DNA from: Kudoa neothunni
Taxonomy: Eukaryota; Cnidaria
DNA: 64,000 bases
Direction of reading: 5' to 3'
Assembly (NCBI GenBank): GCA_964304625.1
Contig: OZ199840.1
Coordinates: 7,440,001-7,504,000, forward strand
A model generated the notes under the pieces. That model did no database searches. It was not told where the DNA came from and saw nothing but the letters and a program-made list of their open reading frames with translations. Positions within the stretch are counted from its first letter, which is position 1. Every line of letters starts with the position of its first letter. This document shows, piece by piece, positions 25,818-38,851 of this stretch. The position numbers and the translations under genes were made by a program.

Positions 25818-26428
25818 AGGGGTTCTCAACCATGGGTAAATTAAATAACATCCAAATTGGATAAGGGAAACTATTGCATTATGGGTTTGTGAGGTACTTC
25901 AGGATTTCCGAAGAATTATATTATTCAGGCTATTAAACTCATTGAGAAATACGCAGAAATGCTTAAAACGTTTTTAGAAATAAGTATTTAACCGTTATTT
26001 ATAAAACTATTACCAGTCTCTATCCTTTGTGGCACGTTCATCTTGTAGTGGTGTAGCCTAAATAATAATACTTAAAATGATTATTCTCACGGTAAACAAT
26101 TTTCAAGTGCCATTAGTTTTTATTACTTTTAATTATTTCTGGCCCTAAAAGTGGAGTAATGTGAAAGAGATAATTCAATTTAGCAAAATCTAAAAAATTA
26201 AATCTATATACAGCTTATGAGTATGAGCTGATGGGCTTAAAAATTGTCATTGCACAAGCGTACATGCCTTTTAGGATTATAATTTAGCCTGCAAATAGCC
26301 TCTGCTATAGCTAAAACGGCATAAAACCTTAAGGTAAATATGAATTTAGCTTCAAAGTTAAGGAGGTAAATTTAGATTTTTCACCAGTCGAGGGGGTAAA
26401 TTTGAAAAAAGAGAGTTAAGAACCCCTG
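25818..26428 (+). mobile_element. hAT-type MITE, copy A
   Basis: It starts AGGGGTTCTCAACC and ends with the inverse, TTAAGAACCCCTG, the classic hAT/Charlie terminus. The 611-bp body has the same core as 29366-29974 and 60858-61478, including a segment related to the separate 146-bp MITE at 42081. No clean 8-bp duplication was found. Confidence 0.8.
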
Positions 26429-26691
26429 CTCTATTCAATTGAAAACAAATAATTTTTTATTGGAAAATCAGCGGGCAAACAAACTAATTTAAACCTATTA
26501 TATTTTGTAAGAAATTCAAAATAAATGATTTTTAAATGATAACAATTTATACAAAATAGGTAGATAGATACATTGATATATAAGATGAAATAGAAGCATA
26601 TAAGTTACAGAATAAATTTGATCTAAATAGAAAGCCATAGTTTCTCCAGCCATTTCTTCCATCAGAAATTGATGGGTGATATTAATTTATT

Positions 26692-28177
26692 CTACACATC
26701 ACTTTCTCTCTTTGGAATGGGATCAACTTTGGCTTGTGGACCTTCATCGCCGACTGCATCTACGATTTTTGCTCTTCGCCAGCAAGGTTCTAATTTGTTT
26801 AGGTAACTCTCGGGTATAAGAAGCAGCGAAAAGCTGCCAACAATTAGAATGGAACCGAGTGCTTTGAGACCGCTAGCGGGTTGTCTTTTGAAAATCGTAT
26901 CCACAATAGCGTTTAATGGAATAGATAAAATCCCACCAACAGAAGCAACAAGCGAACTAATGAAAGCGATTCCAAAAGTAATGAAAAAGTTCATAATAAC
27001 GGAGCACGAGCCACGTATAGATAATTCTCTCCATGGGATATATTTGGGCAATGGTATCAACTCAAAGTTGGTGTAATGAAAAATAAAAATCAACGGCCAA
27101 TAATACAACGCAGTGTTTATTCCAATCATTGTTAGAGTGAACGATACTTGAGCCATCGTCCCATTTTTTATGATAACCTTATAGATAACCTAATGCACAC
27201 ATTAAATAAAAATATTTTTTAAGTCGTTATTGTATAATAATCCAATGGAAACCAATCTAACACTAAAGTGACATACTTTGTATAGTGCTGACAGCAACGA
27301 AGTAGCTAGGGCAAATAAAATCCCTATGGTTTTATCAAATTTGAAATTCTCCGAATAACAAAACAGCATAACACCGGTTACGGCAACAATCACGGAGAAA
27401 AACTAGAACGTCACCAATCAGCAGGACATAAATATTTTCGAAAAACCTTGATGAAATAAAACTTTTCTTTCAAAATTATTAGAGAAAGTATGAACACAAA
27501 AATATTCGACATAGAAAACAGCGTGGATACGTCTGTGGGACTCAGGAAGCGCAGAGATTTCACGTAGGTGTATATGGCAGATATCCACAGAGCAGTAAAA
27601 ACCAGCATAATCCACCATACTCTAAAGTAAGTACGCCGTCGACATTCTCCCTCTCTTCTGTAAGGTTCAATGCTGTGGCTATAATATATTGATTAATTAG
27701 GAGAAAGTTTTAACCAGAAATTTGATTATTTTTAATTTATATCGTGATAAACGCACATTGATTAATACTCAATAATCAACATATAAAAATTAGAATAAAA
27801 GCCATTGGTTTTTTACAATAAACAGACACAACAATAAAAGTAAAAGAATAGAATCCGAATTTGGATATTATTAGGTGTATCGGACAAGAAACTTACTTCA
27901 GTAATTTAATAGTTCCTTTGGGTTTCAACCCAACAACCACATGCATTATCATGTACGCAGGAAACATTATCACGTTAAATATCGTTGTGGTGTAGGCTAC
28001 AAAATAGGTGGCATTGAAACGATCAGAATAAACACTCTTGGCAGCTTGGGTACTTATCATTGAGCTTAAGCCTATCCCCAACACAACTAGAACGTTGTAT
28101 ATTATTTTTTTGGTGGTGCTTATAGGAGCTTTTTTGGAAATTTCCGACATTTTTGCATGCTGAGTTGGTTGGCACAT
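26692..28177 (-). CDS. SLC35F3/F4-like solute carrier
   Basis: Four exons, 28177-27897, 27678-27447, 27402-27277 and 27189-26692, with introns of 218, 44 and 87 bp, give an uninterrupted 378-residue multi-pass membrane protein of the drug/metabolite transporter superfamily. The N-terminal half has the STQxAK motif (STQAAKS) of SLC35F proteins after the first helix; the middle has LRFLSPTDVSTLFS and LKEKF; the C-terminal half has SALYK, then GILSIPLNAIVD and LLLIPESY. Human SLC35F3 has been linked to thiamine transport, but the substrate here is unknown. An in-frame ATG at 28150 is an alternative start, and an upstream exon cannot be excluded. Confidence 0.88.
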
Positions 28178-29365
28178 TATTTTATCTATGACCTCAAATC
28201 TCAATGCAGTACCAATGTATTAATCGTCCCCTGCACAAAATAGATGCGTCAAAAGAGGCTAAACAGTTAACGAAACAGTTCTTACAACAAGGATTAGTAC
28301 ATTCGTCTTATTTTGTACTAACATAACTACAGATTCATTACTTTAAACCTATTTATCCATCTCACACGCAATATCGATTTTGCCAATCTTTGTGCTAATA
28401 GAGTCGATTTTTAATTTTTTTCTTGTTAGATCAGTCTACAAGCTACGCAGTATCAATAAATGTAGTTATCGTAGAGATCAAGACTTCGAAAATTGTATAA
28501 TAATTATGATCTTATATAATCACAGCATTATGCTACGTTCAAGGAAACGTTTATTTAAAAATAATCAGATTAAGAAAATATTGGTAAACGAATTTTCTGT
28601 TATGTAACGATCATTTACGTTACTTAACAATTAGAAATCCTCAAGATATGTGAAAGCGGGTTAAAATTCATTTTAGGCCCATACCTTTCGGACACCTTCG
28701 GCCGAATGTAATTCATTAGTGAATCACAGTTACACAATTTACAATGAGGCATATTTTCAAATAAATTATGATTTTACGAATCCACACCTCATTATTTAAT
28801 CTCATACTCTTCAATATTCTTAAGGTGAGTCAATATTTGAATGTTTGATGAATGAAACAAAGAATTAAATACTTAACGATTATTGTCGATCTGAGATTAT
28901 GCAAAATGTTCGATGTAATTTTGTATGTTTAATTCCTGTGCACGCAATTCTGTTTATTTATCATAAACAAATGTAAAAAATAAATGAGATAAATATTCTC
29001 AGCGTTACATTTTTACGTCACACGTACTTTACTATTACCAGATATAAAAATCATAAAGGATATTCTATTTCATCTCGCGTTATGCCTCCAGGAAAGTTGG
29101 AATCACGGCACAAATACAACAAATGATAGACACCGAAGGTGGCAGGAAGGTATTGGGCTAAAGGGGAAGTTTAACCGTGAGAGCGACATTGAAATTTTAT
29201 TTAATGAGTCTTGATATTATTCCAAGCCTTGGATGGTATAATTAATTAAATTTTATATGCAGGTGAAGCGATTTAACACCGAAGTATCAGTTTATATGGT
29301 AAAGTTATCTTAACTATTATATAATTGAATGACGTGATACTAAAATATTTACAGAGCCTTTAACT
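28178..29365. other. Spacer upstream of the SLC35F-like gene
   Basis: No supported gene. The plus-strand frame at 28380-28607 has no domain or homolog that I recognise. Confidence 0.45.
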
Positions 29366-29974
29366 CAGGGGTTCTCAACCGGGGGTAAATTTACCTCTGG
29401 TTGGAATTTAAATGACAGGAGTTAAATAAAGTGTCATCCAAATTTCATAGGGTAAATTGTAGCATAAAGGAGTTTGTCACGTACATAAGGATTTCTAAGG
29501 AATCATATAATTCAGGGTTATTTAAGTGAACAAAAAGTTTGTAGTAATGCTTTTAAGAATAGATATTTAACAACTATTCGTAGAATTATACTGAGTCTCT
29601 TTCTTATATGTTGCGTTTATTTTTCAGGGATGTAGCCTAATAATAATTAAAGTGTCTATTTGCATGCTGAATAATATTGAGGTGTCACTAGTTTTGACTA
29701 TTTTAGTTACGTCTAGCCGCCCATCAGAGGGAAGGATTCGGAAAGGAATAATTCAATTTAGCAAAATCTAAAAAATTAAATCTGTAGACAACTTGTGAGT
29801 AAGAGTTGATGGGTTTAAAAATTGTCATTGTGCAAGCGTACATGCTTTTTAGGATCAGAATATATCCCTCAAATAGTCTCCGCCATAGCTAACCTAGTAT
29901 AAAACCTTAAAGTAAACATGAATTCGGATTCATAATTAAGGGGATAAATTTGAAAAAAACGGTTGGGAACCCAT
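29366..29974 (+). mobile_element. hAT-type MITE, copy B
   Basis: The left end is CAGGGGTTCTCAACC and the right end GGTTGGGAACCCAT. Length (609 bp) and body match copy A. Target-site duplications are not recognisable. Confidence 0.8.
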
Positions 29975-30953
29975 ACGATATAGTATACAGCTACGAAAAT
30001 TCAGCCTTATAATGTCCTTATTTTTTTACAATTTTCTTACCAATCGTTAGTATGAGATTTTAAAAAACGGGGAAGCCAAAATTTTGTTTAAAATCAATTT
30101 ATTTCTAAATATTGATATGTTAGAACCTTATCATGAATCAATATACATTGAAGTAATATTTTAACATTAAATAAATGTTTTCCATATTAATCACGAGTTA
30201 GCACGAAAACTCTGTTGGTGATGGAAAAATTTATTTTGGTTGTCGAAATTTTTTTATTTAAAATATATTACCCTATGAAGATATTAGAAACGACGAATCA
30301 CTCTCAAATGAAAACACCATTGACTATAACTATATCAGAGAATTAGAAAATTACATATTTAATTATATTAAATTTATGATGAAGAATACAAGATTGAGGT
30401 AGAAGAAATAATATGCGACCAATCAGAAGAGAAAACCCCATTTAATGATAGGTAACTTTGTTATAGTAATAAATTCTTCGCATAAGACAAACAAAATTTA
30501 GATGATACTAAAATTGAAAGGAAAATTTCAACGTTTGAATCGATATAAGCATTGAAAAAGCTACAAAACTTTTTTTAAAAACAAAAATCCAAATGGCCTA
30601 CTCAATTTACATACACTTCAAGATAAAATTTAAAATATATTAAAAAATAGAATTGTGGTAAAATCTATAAAAAAACTATTTTATGTCACTTTATTAGTAA
30701 TTTCAATAAAATTCTACAAAAGTTTTATTTTACTCAAGCTCGTTACCTGGGTACTGTGTACTCTTTTTTTATTGCACATTAATTTGAAACATGCGGTTTG
30801 GTGCGTAATATCCTGAGTCAATTGTAATTAGTTAGAATTTTATGTATTCTACAGAATTTTTGTCCCAAATTAATTTTCTGAAAATAAAACTCATTTAAAT
30901 TAAATACGTAAACAAACAAGTAGGTAATGCGCTCGACGAGGAGTGAATTCTGC

Positions 30954-31250
30954 ATGATCAAGCAAAAGTACTTATTAAACATCACCCACTGTACCTCACC
31001 TAATAATTGTAGAAGTATTGTTACATTTACCACTGAAACAAAAATAACTACTCATTGCTTTTTCAGTAAAATAAATAGTTCTATTCAAAAATTATTTCTG
31101 GTTAAAACAAATATTTGTTTGTTGACTCGTTATGTACAAATAACTTGTAAGAATTGTGAAATAACAACCCCCTTTTTGAGAGGAAGTGTTATAATTTTTA
31201 AGTTAAACATTGAACATCAATGTCTCAGTAGTACTTTTTGCAACATCTGA
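30954..31250 (+). CDS. Doubtful cysteine-rich open frame
   Basis: A 98-codon frame rich in cysteine and threonine, with two C-x5-C patterns (CTSPNNC and CLSSTFC), the second just before the stop as in the saposin-like genes. It lacks a signal peptide and the exon pattern of the array, and I found no convincing match. It may be chance; the rest of 29975-32299 shows nothing that I can support. Confidence 0.15.
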   Translation: MIKQKYLLNITHCTSPNNCRSIVTFTTETKITTHCFFSKINSSIQKLFLVKTNICLLTRYVQITCKNCEITTPFLRGSVIIFKLNIEHQCLSSTFCNI

Positions 31251-32299
31251 AGACAGATCACATGTTATCGCCGAATCTTTCCGTTAATAAATAGGATGAT
31301 TAAATATTGACAATAATGCTTAGAAGTAAAAATCGGACAATCATCAAGTAAGCACATTCAAAGCTTAAAGTTAATCCAATAAATAATTCAATTGATCCTT
31401 TGGAATTAACATCTGAAAAGGTACTCTAAAATTTAAAGTCTAAAGTACATTAACCTATCCATACAACAAATGAGTTGTTAAGTGTGGATTATCGATACTT
31501 TCCTCGATAGTTTTTAGAGCTTGGGTGTGTTGGACTACTTATCTTAGAGACAGTCCCTCAAGCCAACCTTCTAAACGTAAGCAAAGTCGTTTTCACTAGG
31601 TATCGTTAGTTTTTATTAATACGTTCAATATAAATCCAAAAAATGTCATTTGAGAAGAACTGATATTAGATCGAGTAAGAATTTTGTGTTTATTTAAAAT
31701 ATTGGTGCCAAAAAAATGATAATTATTTTTATTGGAATCCAAATGTTTTTGTAGATAAACGAATTTATCTATTAATGATAGTGATTTATTATCAATGAGT
31801 TTAGCTAAAAGTTAAATAATCTTCCTTAGAATATCGTATATAATGATCTTATCATGGGTGTAAATTTATAACTTGGCGATTGTGAATAACATCAACAGAA
31901 CCTTTATAAGGAGGTGTAGTGCCAACAATAGCTTCCTATAAATTTTTGAATGTTTACATATAGCTAGAAAGCATAAATGATATTGAATCTAATAAAATTA
32001 AGATATTTTCAGAGATTAGCGCAGAATCGATATGTTTAGTTGCTAATTGAGAATGAAGATAAATCAGTGTTATTGTCCAATTCAAACCATTGCAAACGCT
32101 AATGTTTTTTATTGAGTTCAATCGGAGCGTATTCAATATTTTTACTTTACCGAATTTCGTTATCTAAAACGCAAATACATTTAAAAACAATTAATCTGAC
32201 AATGTAAGTATTGCGCAGTTATCCCAGTTATATTAGTCGGGCCGTAAGGTGGTGATTATATTTGGTGTTGTTGTGTGTCATTCTGGGCAACTTAATTTA

Positions 32300-33667
32300 A
32301 TGGAAGTCAAACATCGAAGTTTTGTGCAACTTTTTATGACCCTCATTTAAACTTCCTAATAGATTTAATTTCAAAAACTCAAGGACAAACAGTACTGTCA
32401 GATGATGACCATAACGAAGATTCAAATATAGATGGATCATTGGAAACTATAGCTAAATATGTGACAGCCAAATGTAAAAAATTTTATTGCGCTTGAGTTG
32501 ATTATGGGTGGTTTTTGTTGTGTTAAGGTTATTGTTTGGTCGGAAAAAAGGACGTACCAATTTGGATAAATGATAATGAATATTTATACTATTATCATCG
32601 ACCAATAATGCCATGCTTTCAGTCGTGTTTAAAAAGTATTTTTAGGTAAAAAATCCTCTGTAAATTCTGTTTCTTTTGATTATGCGCGTGAGATTTTAAA
32701 TCGGTGTAGGATTCATGCAGAGACAGGCAACATATGGACTCACTTTATCGGGCTTGTTCTATTCGTGATTGCGATAACTGGATTCTATTGTGCATTATAT
32801 CCCACCCCATTTCACACTTTACATAATAACCAATCAGAATCAAACCTTGATGGGGTAAAAGCTAAAATTTTATTTTGGCATCCCAAATATTGGCACATGC
32901 CCGAAAACATACGTTCCAAACTTGTACACATGAAACACGACTACAAACAGCTTCATCAATTAATGTCCGTAAAAGAGCACATCGTAGTGGCATCCTTTTT
33001 TCTTAGCGGTATTCTATGTCTCACATTCTCCACGTTGTATCACACTTTTCTTTGTTAACTCCCATCAAACTCAAAAAATACTTGGAACGTATTTTTGGTG
33101 ACTGACAAACAAATGTGGATAATTGTTTGTAGACTGGATTATATTGGCATTGTGGTGTTGCAGTTTGGCTCTTGTGGGCCACCCTACTACTATGCTTTCA
33201 AGTGCAACTCCTATCTGCAGGGATTCTATCTTACTATGATCTATGTGCTTGCAGGCGCCCTAATATATGCTCTGCTGTATTTCCCTTTCTCGAGAAATGG
33301 GCGTAGTTACGCTTTTCTCGCATACGGCCTTATTGTTGCTGCCCCTGCTATTCATTGCGTCTTTTTGTATGGTATTAATAAAGCCGTTAATATACTGCAT
33401 ATGGATTTGCTGCTGCTAATGGGCGCGTTGTATATTTTGGGTATGCTTACCTACACCTACAAGATACCTGAGCGATTTGTACCCAAATATTGCAATTTAT
33501 GGGTATTTAATCTGGTTGCAGTTGTACCTTTATTTGATAACTGTTTCTAGTTTCAAAGTCATCAGATCTTTCACATTATGGTTGTCGCAGCGCTATTTGT
33601 ACATATGAGGTCAACTTACTTAATTGTCCATGAGCGAATAACTGGGGCGTTTGAGTGTACAAACTAG
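32300..33667 (+). CDS. Adiponectin receptor / PAQR-family protein, one apparent frameshift
   Basis: Exons 32300-32318, 32363-32473, 32528-32645, 32710-33088, 33133-33502, 33551-33667; introns are 44, 54, 64, 44 and 48 bp. About 370 residues result if one extra base near 33055-33057 (in the TGTTAAC after YHTFLC) is discounted; as written it stops there. Seven-helix PAQR receptors of the ADIPOR class have a zinc-bound ceramidase-like site. Seen here are WINDNEYLYYYHRPIMPCF, IHAETGNIWTH, the zinc histidine in LYHTF, the aspartate in LDYIG, and the C-terminal histidines of SHQIFHI. The loop between helices 1 and 2 is about 45 residues longer than in human ADIPOR1. The small first exon is the least certain part. 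The frameshift may be an assembly error or a real lesion. Confidence 0.82.
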
Positions 33668-36191
33668 ATTGGCTGTTTCAAACAAAAAAAGATCTAAGTC
33701 AAAGACGCGTTCATTTTAGCTAATCATTCCATCCACTTATACTTTTATTAAGTTTATTTTAAATTCGAGTATTTTTTGCCAATCAGCGCCTATTATATCA
33801 ATAACTTTTACAAAATGTTTCATTTCTTTTTTTCCCTAAATTTCTTTTATAATATAATGGTGCTTTTAAAATTAGTTAAATAATGGGGTTTTAAGTCTAA
33901 TTTTTTCGCTTAAAATCAAAAAAAGAAAAATAATTACACACATATCTGACCATGCTCAGCTCACCGTATAAATAATAACGTTTAGATCAACGTGGGGGGG
34001 GGGGGTAGGGGTTATGGAAATCTTTAGCGTTTAATGAACGGCTCTTGTAGGACGTAGAAAATCCTGGGTATTGATGTGACATGGATAATGGTGAGATAAA
34101 TGGGCAGTGTGGCGCACGTTGAAATCAATACCTCGATTTTTGATCTTGTTTATTTTTAAGGGAATGTGAATATCCTAAAAAAACAAAGGCATTGATTAAT
34201 TTATATAAAAATATGAAAACGTTTAACATGGTTTTTGCTCAATTGAATATAGAATCGGAATGGTTTTAATTCTAATGTTGTCACATTTATAACCGTGATC
34301 ACCTTTTTTTTGACTTACCCAAAAACAATATTGATTAATTTTCAATATATATTATTTGATTTCGGTTTATAAGCCCCGAATACTGAAATATTTTGCATGA
34401 CGCGGGTTGGATTACCATAAGTTTTATTTAACGCGGTTTTTGGCTAAATGAAGAAGTAAAAATGTTAATTTTTAAAGTCCGTCTATAAATTAAATTAGAT
34501 CTGATCGAATACATTTTAATTCTAATGAAAAAGAAATAAATATTATTCATATTCTAATTTTAATAAGGCATGAAGCTTACTTCAAAATTATAAGCAGTTT
34601 AAGTTAAAAATCAATTCATTTGAAAAAGGTGGGGGCGCGATAGAAAAAAGATTGGGAAACACTGGTTTAGATAGTTAAATATATAAAAAAACTTTTCTAT
34701 AATAAAATAAAAATCATAAATGTACTTTGAGGAAAGGAATTTTTTAAACCCTTTTTTTTGTTTCTATAACAACTTGATTCTGTTAGCTTATTTAATCTGG
34801 TAAATGAATCGCGCATGTGATAATAATTTGGTTAAATTACATATCGACAAAAAGTAGTAAATTAAATATAGATGTTTAAAATTTAATTTAAATCAACTTA
34901 TGTTAACTTAAAATTTCGAATTTTGAAAATCCTTGGAATATATCTATATAAATTTCTTATTCTTAAATTTATTTATAACGCCAAATTTCAATTCATAAAG
35001 TACGAATTTGTATATTTAACATTTTTCTGTCAACAGGAGAAGAAATTTCATAATAAAATCATGGATTTTGTGATCAAAACAAAATCTTAGTTATTAAAAT
35101 AATAATAAGAAGAAAATGTGAAAACTTAAGCAATAATAAATCGGTTTACTGTCGTTGAAGCAACATGTTTTAAATTATGATCCCTTGAAAAATTACCATA
35201 GTATATTATATATTTATATTTAAAAAATGGAGGATGTTGGTTCGTAGGAACATGTGTTAAATAACCTAACTCAGGAAAAGTAAAACATTATTATTCTTGT
35301 AATCTAACATAATAAATGATTTATTTTACTAATAGATTCATTTTTAATTTGTAAATAAATAATTTTTCTAACTTATATCATCAGAATATCTATTAGCTCT
35401 ACATATAATACAATAAGAAGTTGTTGGTATAATCAATTAGTGATAAGTTGAGGATATAACAAATTCACTAATAAAATTATATTATTTATAGTTATGAACT
35501 TTTTTATGCGGATTCGAGTCATTGTATTGATTTTCATTAACTCAAAACTTTAAAGAGCGCTGAATGTCCAATGTTGATTTGTTGTCAATGATCTCTGTAT
35601 AGAATCATTTAATTTTAGTATATGTGGAACAATTAATTATTTGTTTAATATCAACTATAATTTTGTAATTTATACCTTAACTGAACACAAACAAATTATG
35701 ATTATATATGCACTCATTTATTTAGAGTTTGTATTTAAGTGTTATTTTGACAATATTAGTTAATATATTACGTTCTCAATAAACATGTTAGTATATGATC
35801 ATTCATCATTTAACTTTAATCCATGATTAAGCATTTTTTGGCAAATCTGGATTATATAACTATTTATTGGTAATTTAATTTAAAAAACGTTCGACTTGTG
35901 ATTTTTATATTACAAGTCCCAACATTTTCCTAGACTGATGTTGCACGAAATTTGAAACACTAAAGCAAGACTGAAATATTTTAGAATGTGATACAAACAT
36001 ATTTGAAAAGCTGCGGTTGGAAAAATTTGTTATATGACTTTTAGTTCAACTGTCTTTATTTATATGGAAGACTTTTGCGTTAGTTTCCATTATTGAGTTA
36101 TGTTTTTATTGCTTTAATAAGTCAAGAGAAAACTTCTTCGGTTTCTTCAACAAATATTCGGGTCGCTATTATCTCAGCTGTTCCCCTAGAG
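33668..36191. other. AT-rich intergenic region with transposon ends
   Basis: A G homopolymer lies near 33992-34005. A ZBED5-type hAT right end lies at about 34628-34664 (gggggcgcgatag then TTGGGAAACACTG). Bases about 34360-34450 hold a pogo-like snatch (taacgcggtttttggctaaat). I see no gene. Confidence 0.45.
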
Positions 36192-36573
36192 CAGGGTTTC
36201 CCATGGGAGATGCATGAAGCAATCATTGGAAATGAGGGAGAAACCTATGATGAATTAAGAATTTAAGCCTGACTGTATGACTGAAAGAAAAAATTTTAGT
36301 TCAGAAATTCAGTTTGAATCTACCGTATTTAATTAAATATAATATAATTGGATATTATGTTAATGAAATAATCTAATAATAACTGATTTTATATAATGCA
36401 CTTTCCATTAAAATCATATAAATTTATAATTCAAAAATCGTTACTTATTTACCAAAAACTCATTAATTATTAATAAAATATTGTCAACTTGTATTTTGGA
36501 GTATGAAGACGTTAACAGATTCCAACTTAATGCTGTGTATTTAATAAGCGAATTAACATCGCCCACGCATCAT

Positions 36574-38851
36574 CATGGTTGCTTCCCGAAAGGTTAGAAA
36601 ATGGAATGAGGATTATACTCGGTATGGCTTCACAGGAATTACCATTGAAGGAATTGACCGCCTTGTTGTATTCTTGGCAACTCAACATTGTCCAATGTTA
36701 ACCTAAAACCATCCAAGCTCGGTGAACATTTTCAAGCTATTCATTGTGGTAGTTCAAAAACTGGGAACGATTTCGATTCGCTGAAAGCCAAAATGACTCG
36801 ATACGACATGAAAGGAACACTTGCGAGTTATGGATCTGTTAATGAGGAGAAACGTTTACTTTTGGCTTCCTTCAAGGTTGCTTATGAAATTGCAAAAAAG
36901 AAAGAAGCCCATACAATCATACAATCACAGAGGATCTAATAAAAACTTGCATCTTTGAATCTGTAAAAATTGTATTGGGTGAAGAGGCTGCAAAAAAACT
37001 TCAAAGGATCCCTATGTCCAGCAATGTTATAAGGAACAGAATAGATGCCATTGGTGATGATATTCTTGGCCAACATATTTTTGATATCAAAGAATCTCCT
37101 CTGGAGATATCAATTCAACTGGATGAATCGACGAATGTAGACAATTGCAGTCAGCTAATAGCGTTTGTTCGCTTCGTTAAAGAAAACATCATTCGTGAAG
37201 AATTTCTTTTTTGCAAGCCTATGAACACAACGACAACTGCTCAGGATATATTTAATGTAATCAAATCTTTTTTTAATACTATGGAGATTCCATTAACTGT
37301 TATTGGGTCAATTTGTACGGATGGTGCTCTTGCGATGCTGGGTGTTAAATCTGGACTCGTTGCTCTCATGAGAAAGGAAATGCCTGATGTAATAGTCACG
37401 CACTGTATCCAACACCGTCAGTTTTTTTTGTTTACAAGGTAAAACCCCTGGCGCAACTTATTAGGTTGTGGAATTCTGGTTGGTCAGACCTCTTCCATTA
37501 ACGCTTTAGGCACCGCAGGACGTAACATGAAACCCCGTCACTTATCTTTATGCGGTAGTGTGGGACTTTAACCCATTAAACATCCTCGTCTCATGGCGAC
37601 CACCACCCCAAACCCTATCCCCTTAAGGACGTTGGCTCTGTGGGAACTGCAAATTACTTTGCCTTTCGATGGGTTCCGGAGATTCAAACTGCTATTTACG
37701 TTCACCCCACTTCACACAAATCTGGCTGCCAGTGAATTCCACTCAACAGCGAGCGTACACTTTAACCACAGATCCCAAATATGGGATAGACACCCACCGG
37801 CGGATTCGAACCCATTACCTCAAGGTTTTGAGTCCGAGTGTCACACCAATGTGCTATCTGTCCACGGCTAAACACCGTCAGTCCTTAATGTCGGAGACTT
37901 TGCCAGGACCTCTAAAAGACGTCATGGATGCATGTGTTAAAATAATTAATTTTATTCGCTCAAGGGCACTGAATCATCATTTGTTTAAGGCGTTTTGCAA
38001 TGAACTTGGCATTGAATTCTCAGTTTTGTTATTTCATACAGAAGTAAGATTGTTTTCTCGTGGTAAAGTCTTGGTTGGACTATTCATCTTAAGAAAGGAA
38101 GTTGAAGAATTCTTAAGAATGCAAAAGTCCAACCTTGCTAACGCTCTGGAGAATCCTACTTTTTCAGTAATACTAGCATACTTGGCAGATATATTTCAAC
38201 ACTTGAACGATTTAAATTGTTCAATTCAAGGGAAGGGAGATAACATGATGATAGCTTCTGAGAAACTGCGAACTATCAGGAAAAAACTAATCTTATTATA
38301 TTCGAAAGTAGAAAATGGAAATCTTGCTAACTTTCCTTTACTCGACGAAGTTCTCCAAGATGGACAACACTTCCATTGTAGGCAAGATATCATGAATAAT
38401 ACCACGTATCACATAAATAAATTGAGACTATCCTTTGATGGTTATTATTCTCCCGGCCATTAACAAGATTCTGAAATTTGGATTGTTGATTCAATTTCAT
38501 TTCATTTCATTTAATGTTAATAATACGAATAATGATGTTAATGATACAGAGGAATTAATGGATTTGCAAGAAAACTACACGATGAAGCTGAGGTACAATG
38601 AAAATTCACTTGAGAACTCTTGGTACAACGCCCAATGCAGTTACCCGTCCCTTGCAAAAAGAGCGTTGAAAATTCTTATCCCATTCGCGACAACCTGGTT
38701 GTGCGAATCAGGATTTTCATCTTTATTGTATTTAAACAATAAATTTAGAAATTTACTGAATCCAGTAAACGATTTACGCATCGCATTGACAAATGTAGAA
38801 CCGCGATGTAAACTATTAGTGAAAGAACGCCAAGAGAGGGAAAGCCGATAA
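36574..38851 (+). pseudogene. ZBED5/SCAND3-type hAT transposase, interrupted
   Basis: A BED-like start (RKWNEDYTRYGF, 36574 on) shifts frame near 36665. The next part has LSNVNLKPSKLGEHF, the usual end of the BED zinc finger. At about 36905-36926 a tandem copy of atacaatc adds 8 bases and breaks the frame. The catalytic part has the DEST motif (QLDESTNVDN), FLFCKP and VTHCIQH, is then split by a SINE at 37411-37882, and resumes with LLFHTEVRLFSRGKVL and DGYYSPG. The dimerisation region near 38690 reads CESGFSSLLYLNNK. These fit the ZBED5 class of domesticated-type hAT transposases; this copy cannot be active. Confidence 0.85.
37423..37870 (-). mobile_element. tRNA-derived SINE, copy 3, inside a transposase
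   Basis: Inverted copy of the SINE family: the T-rich tail is at the left and the head with the B-box-like sequence near 37800 at the right. The 12-bp repeat aacaccgtcagt flanks it (37411-37422 and 37871-37882). Removing the SINE and one repeat restores continuity of the transposase reading across the junction. Confidence 0.93.

Noticed and set aside
26849-27076. Plus-strand open frame over the last exon of the SLC35F-like gene
   Set aside because: It is antisense to a conserved membrane-protein exon and has no features of its own.
30818-31033. Minus-strand frame of 71 codons
   Set aside because: It is hydrophobic and AT-driven with no recognisable domain; the opposite-strand cysteine-rich frame is only marginally better.
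37593-38463. Long plus-strand open frames crossing 37593-38463
   Set aside because: The first part is read through the inverted SINE and the rest is the hAT transposase; the apparent fusion is accidental.
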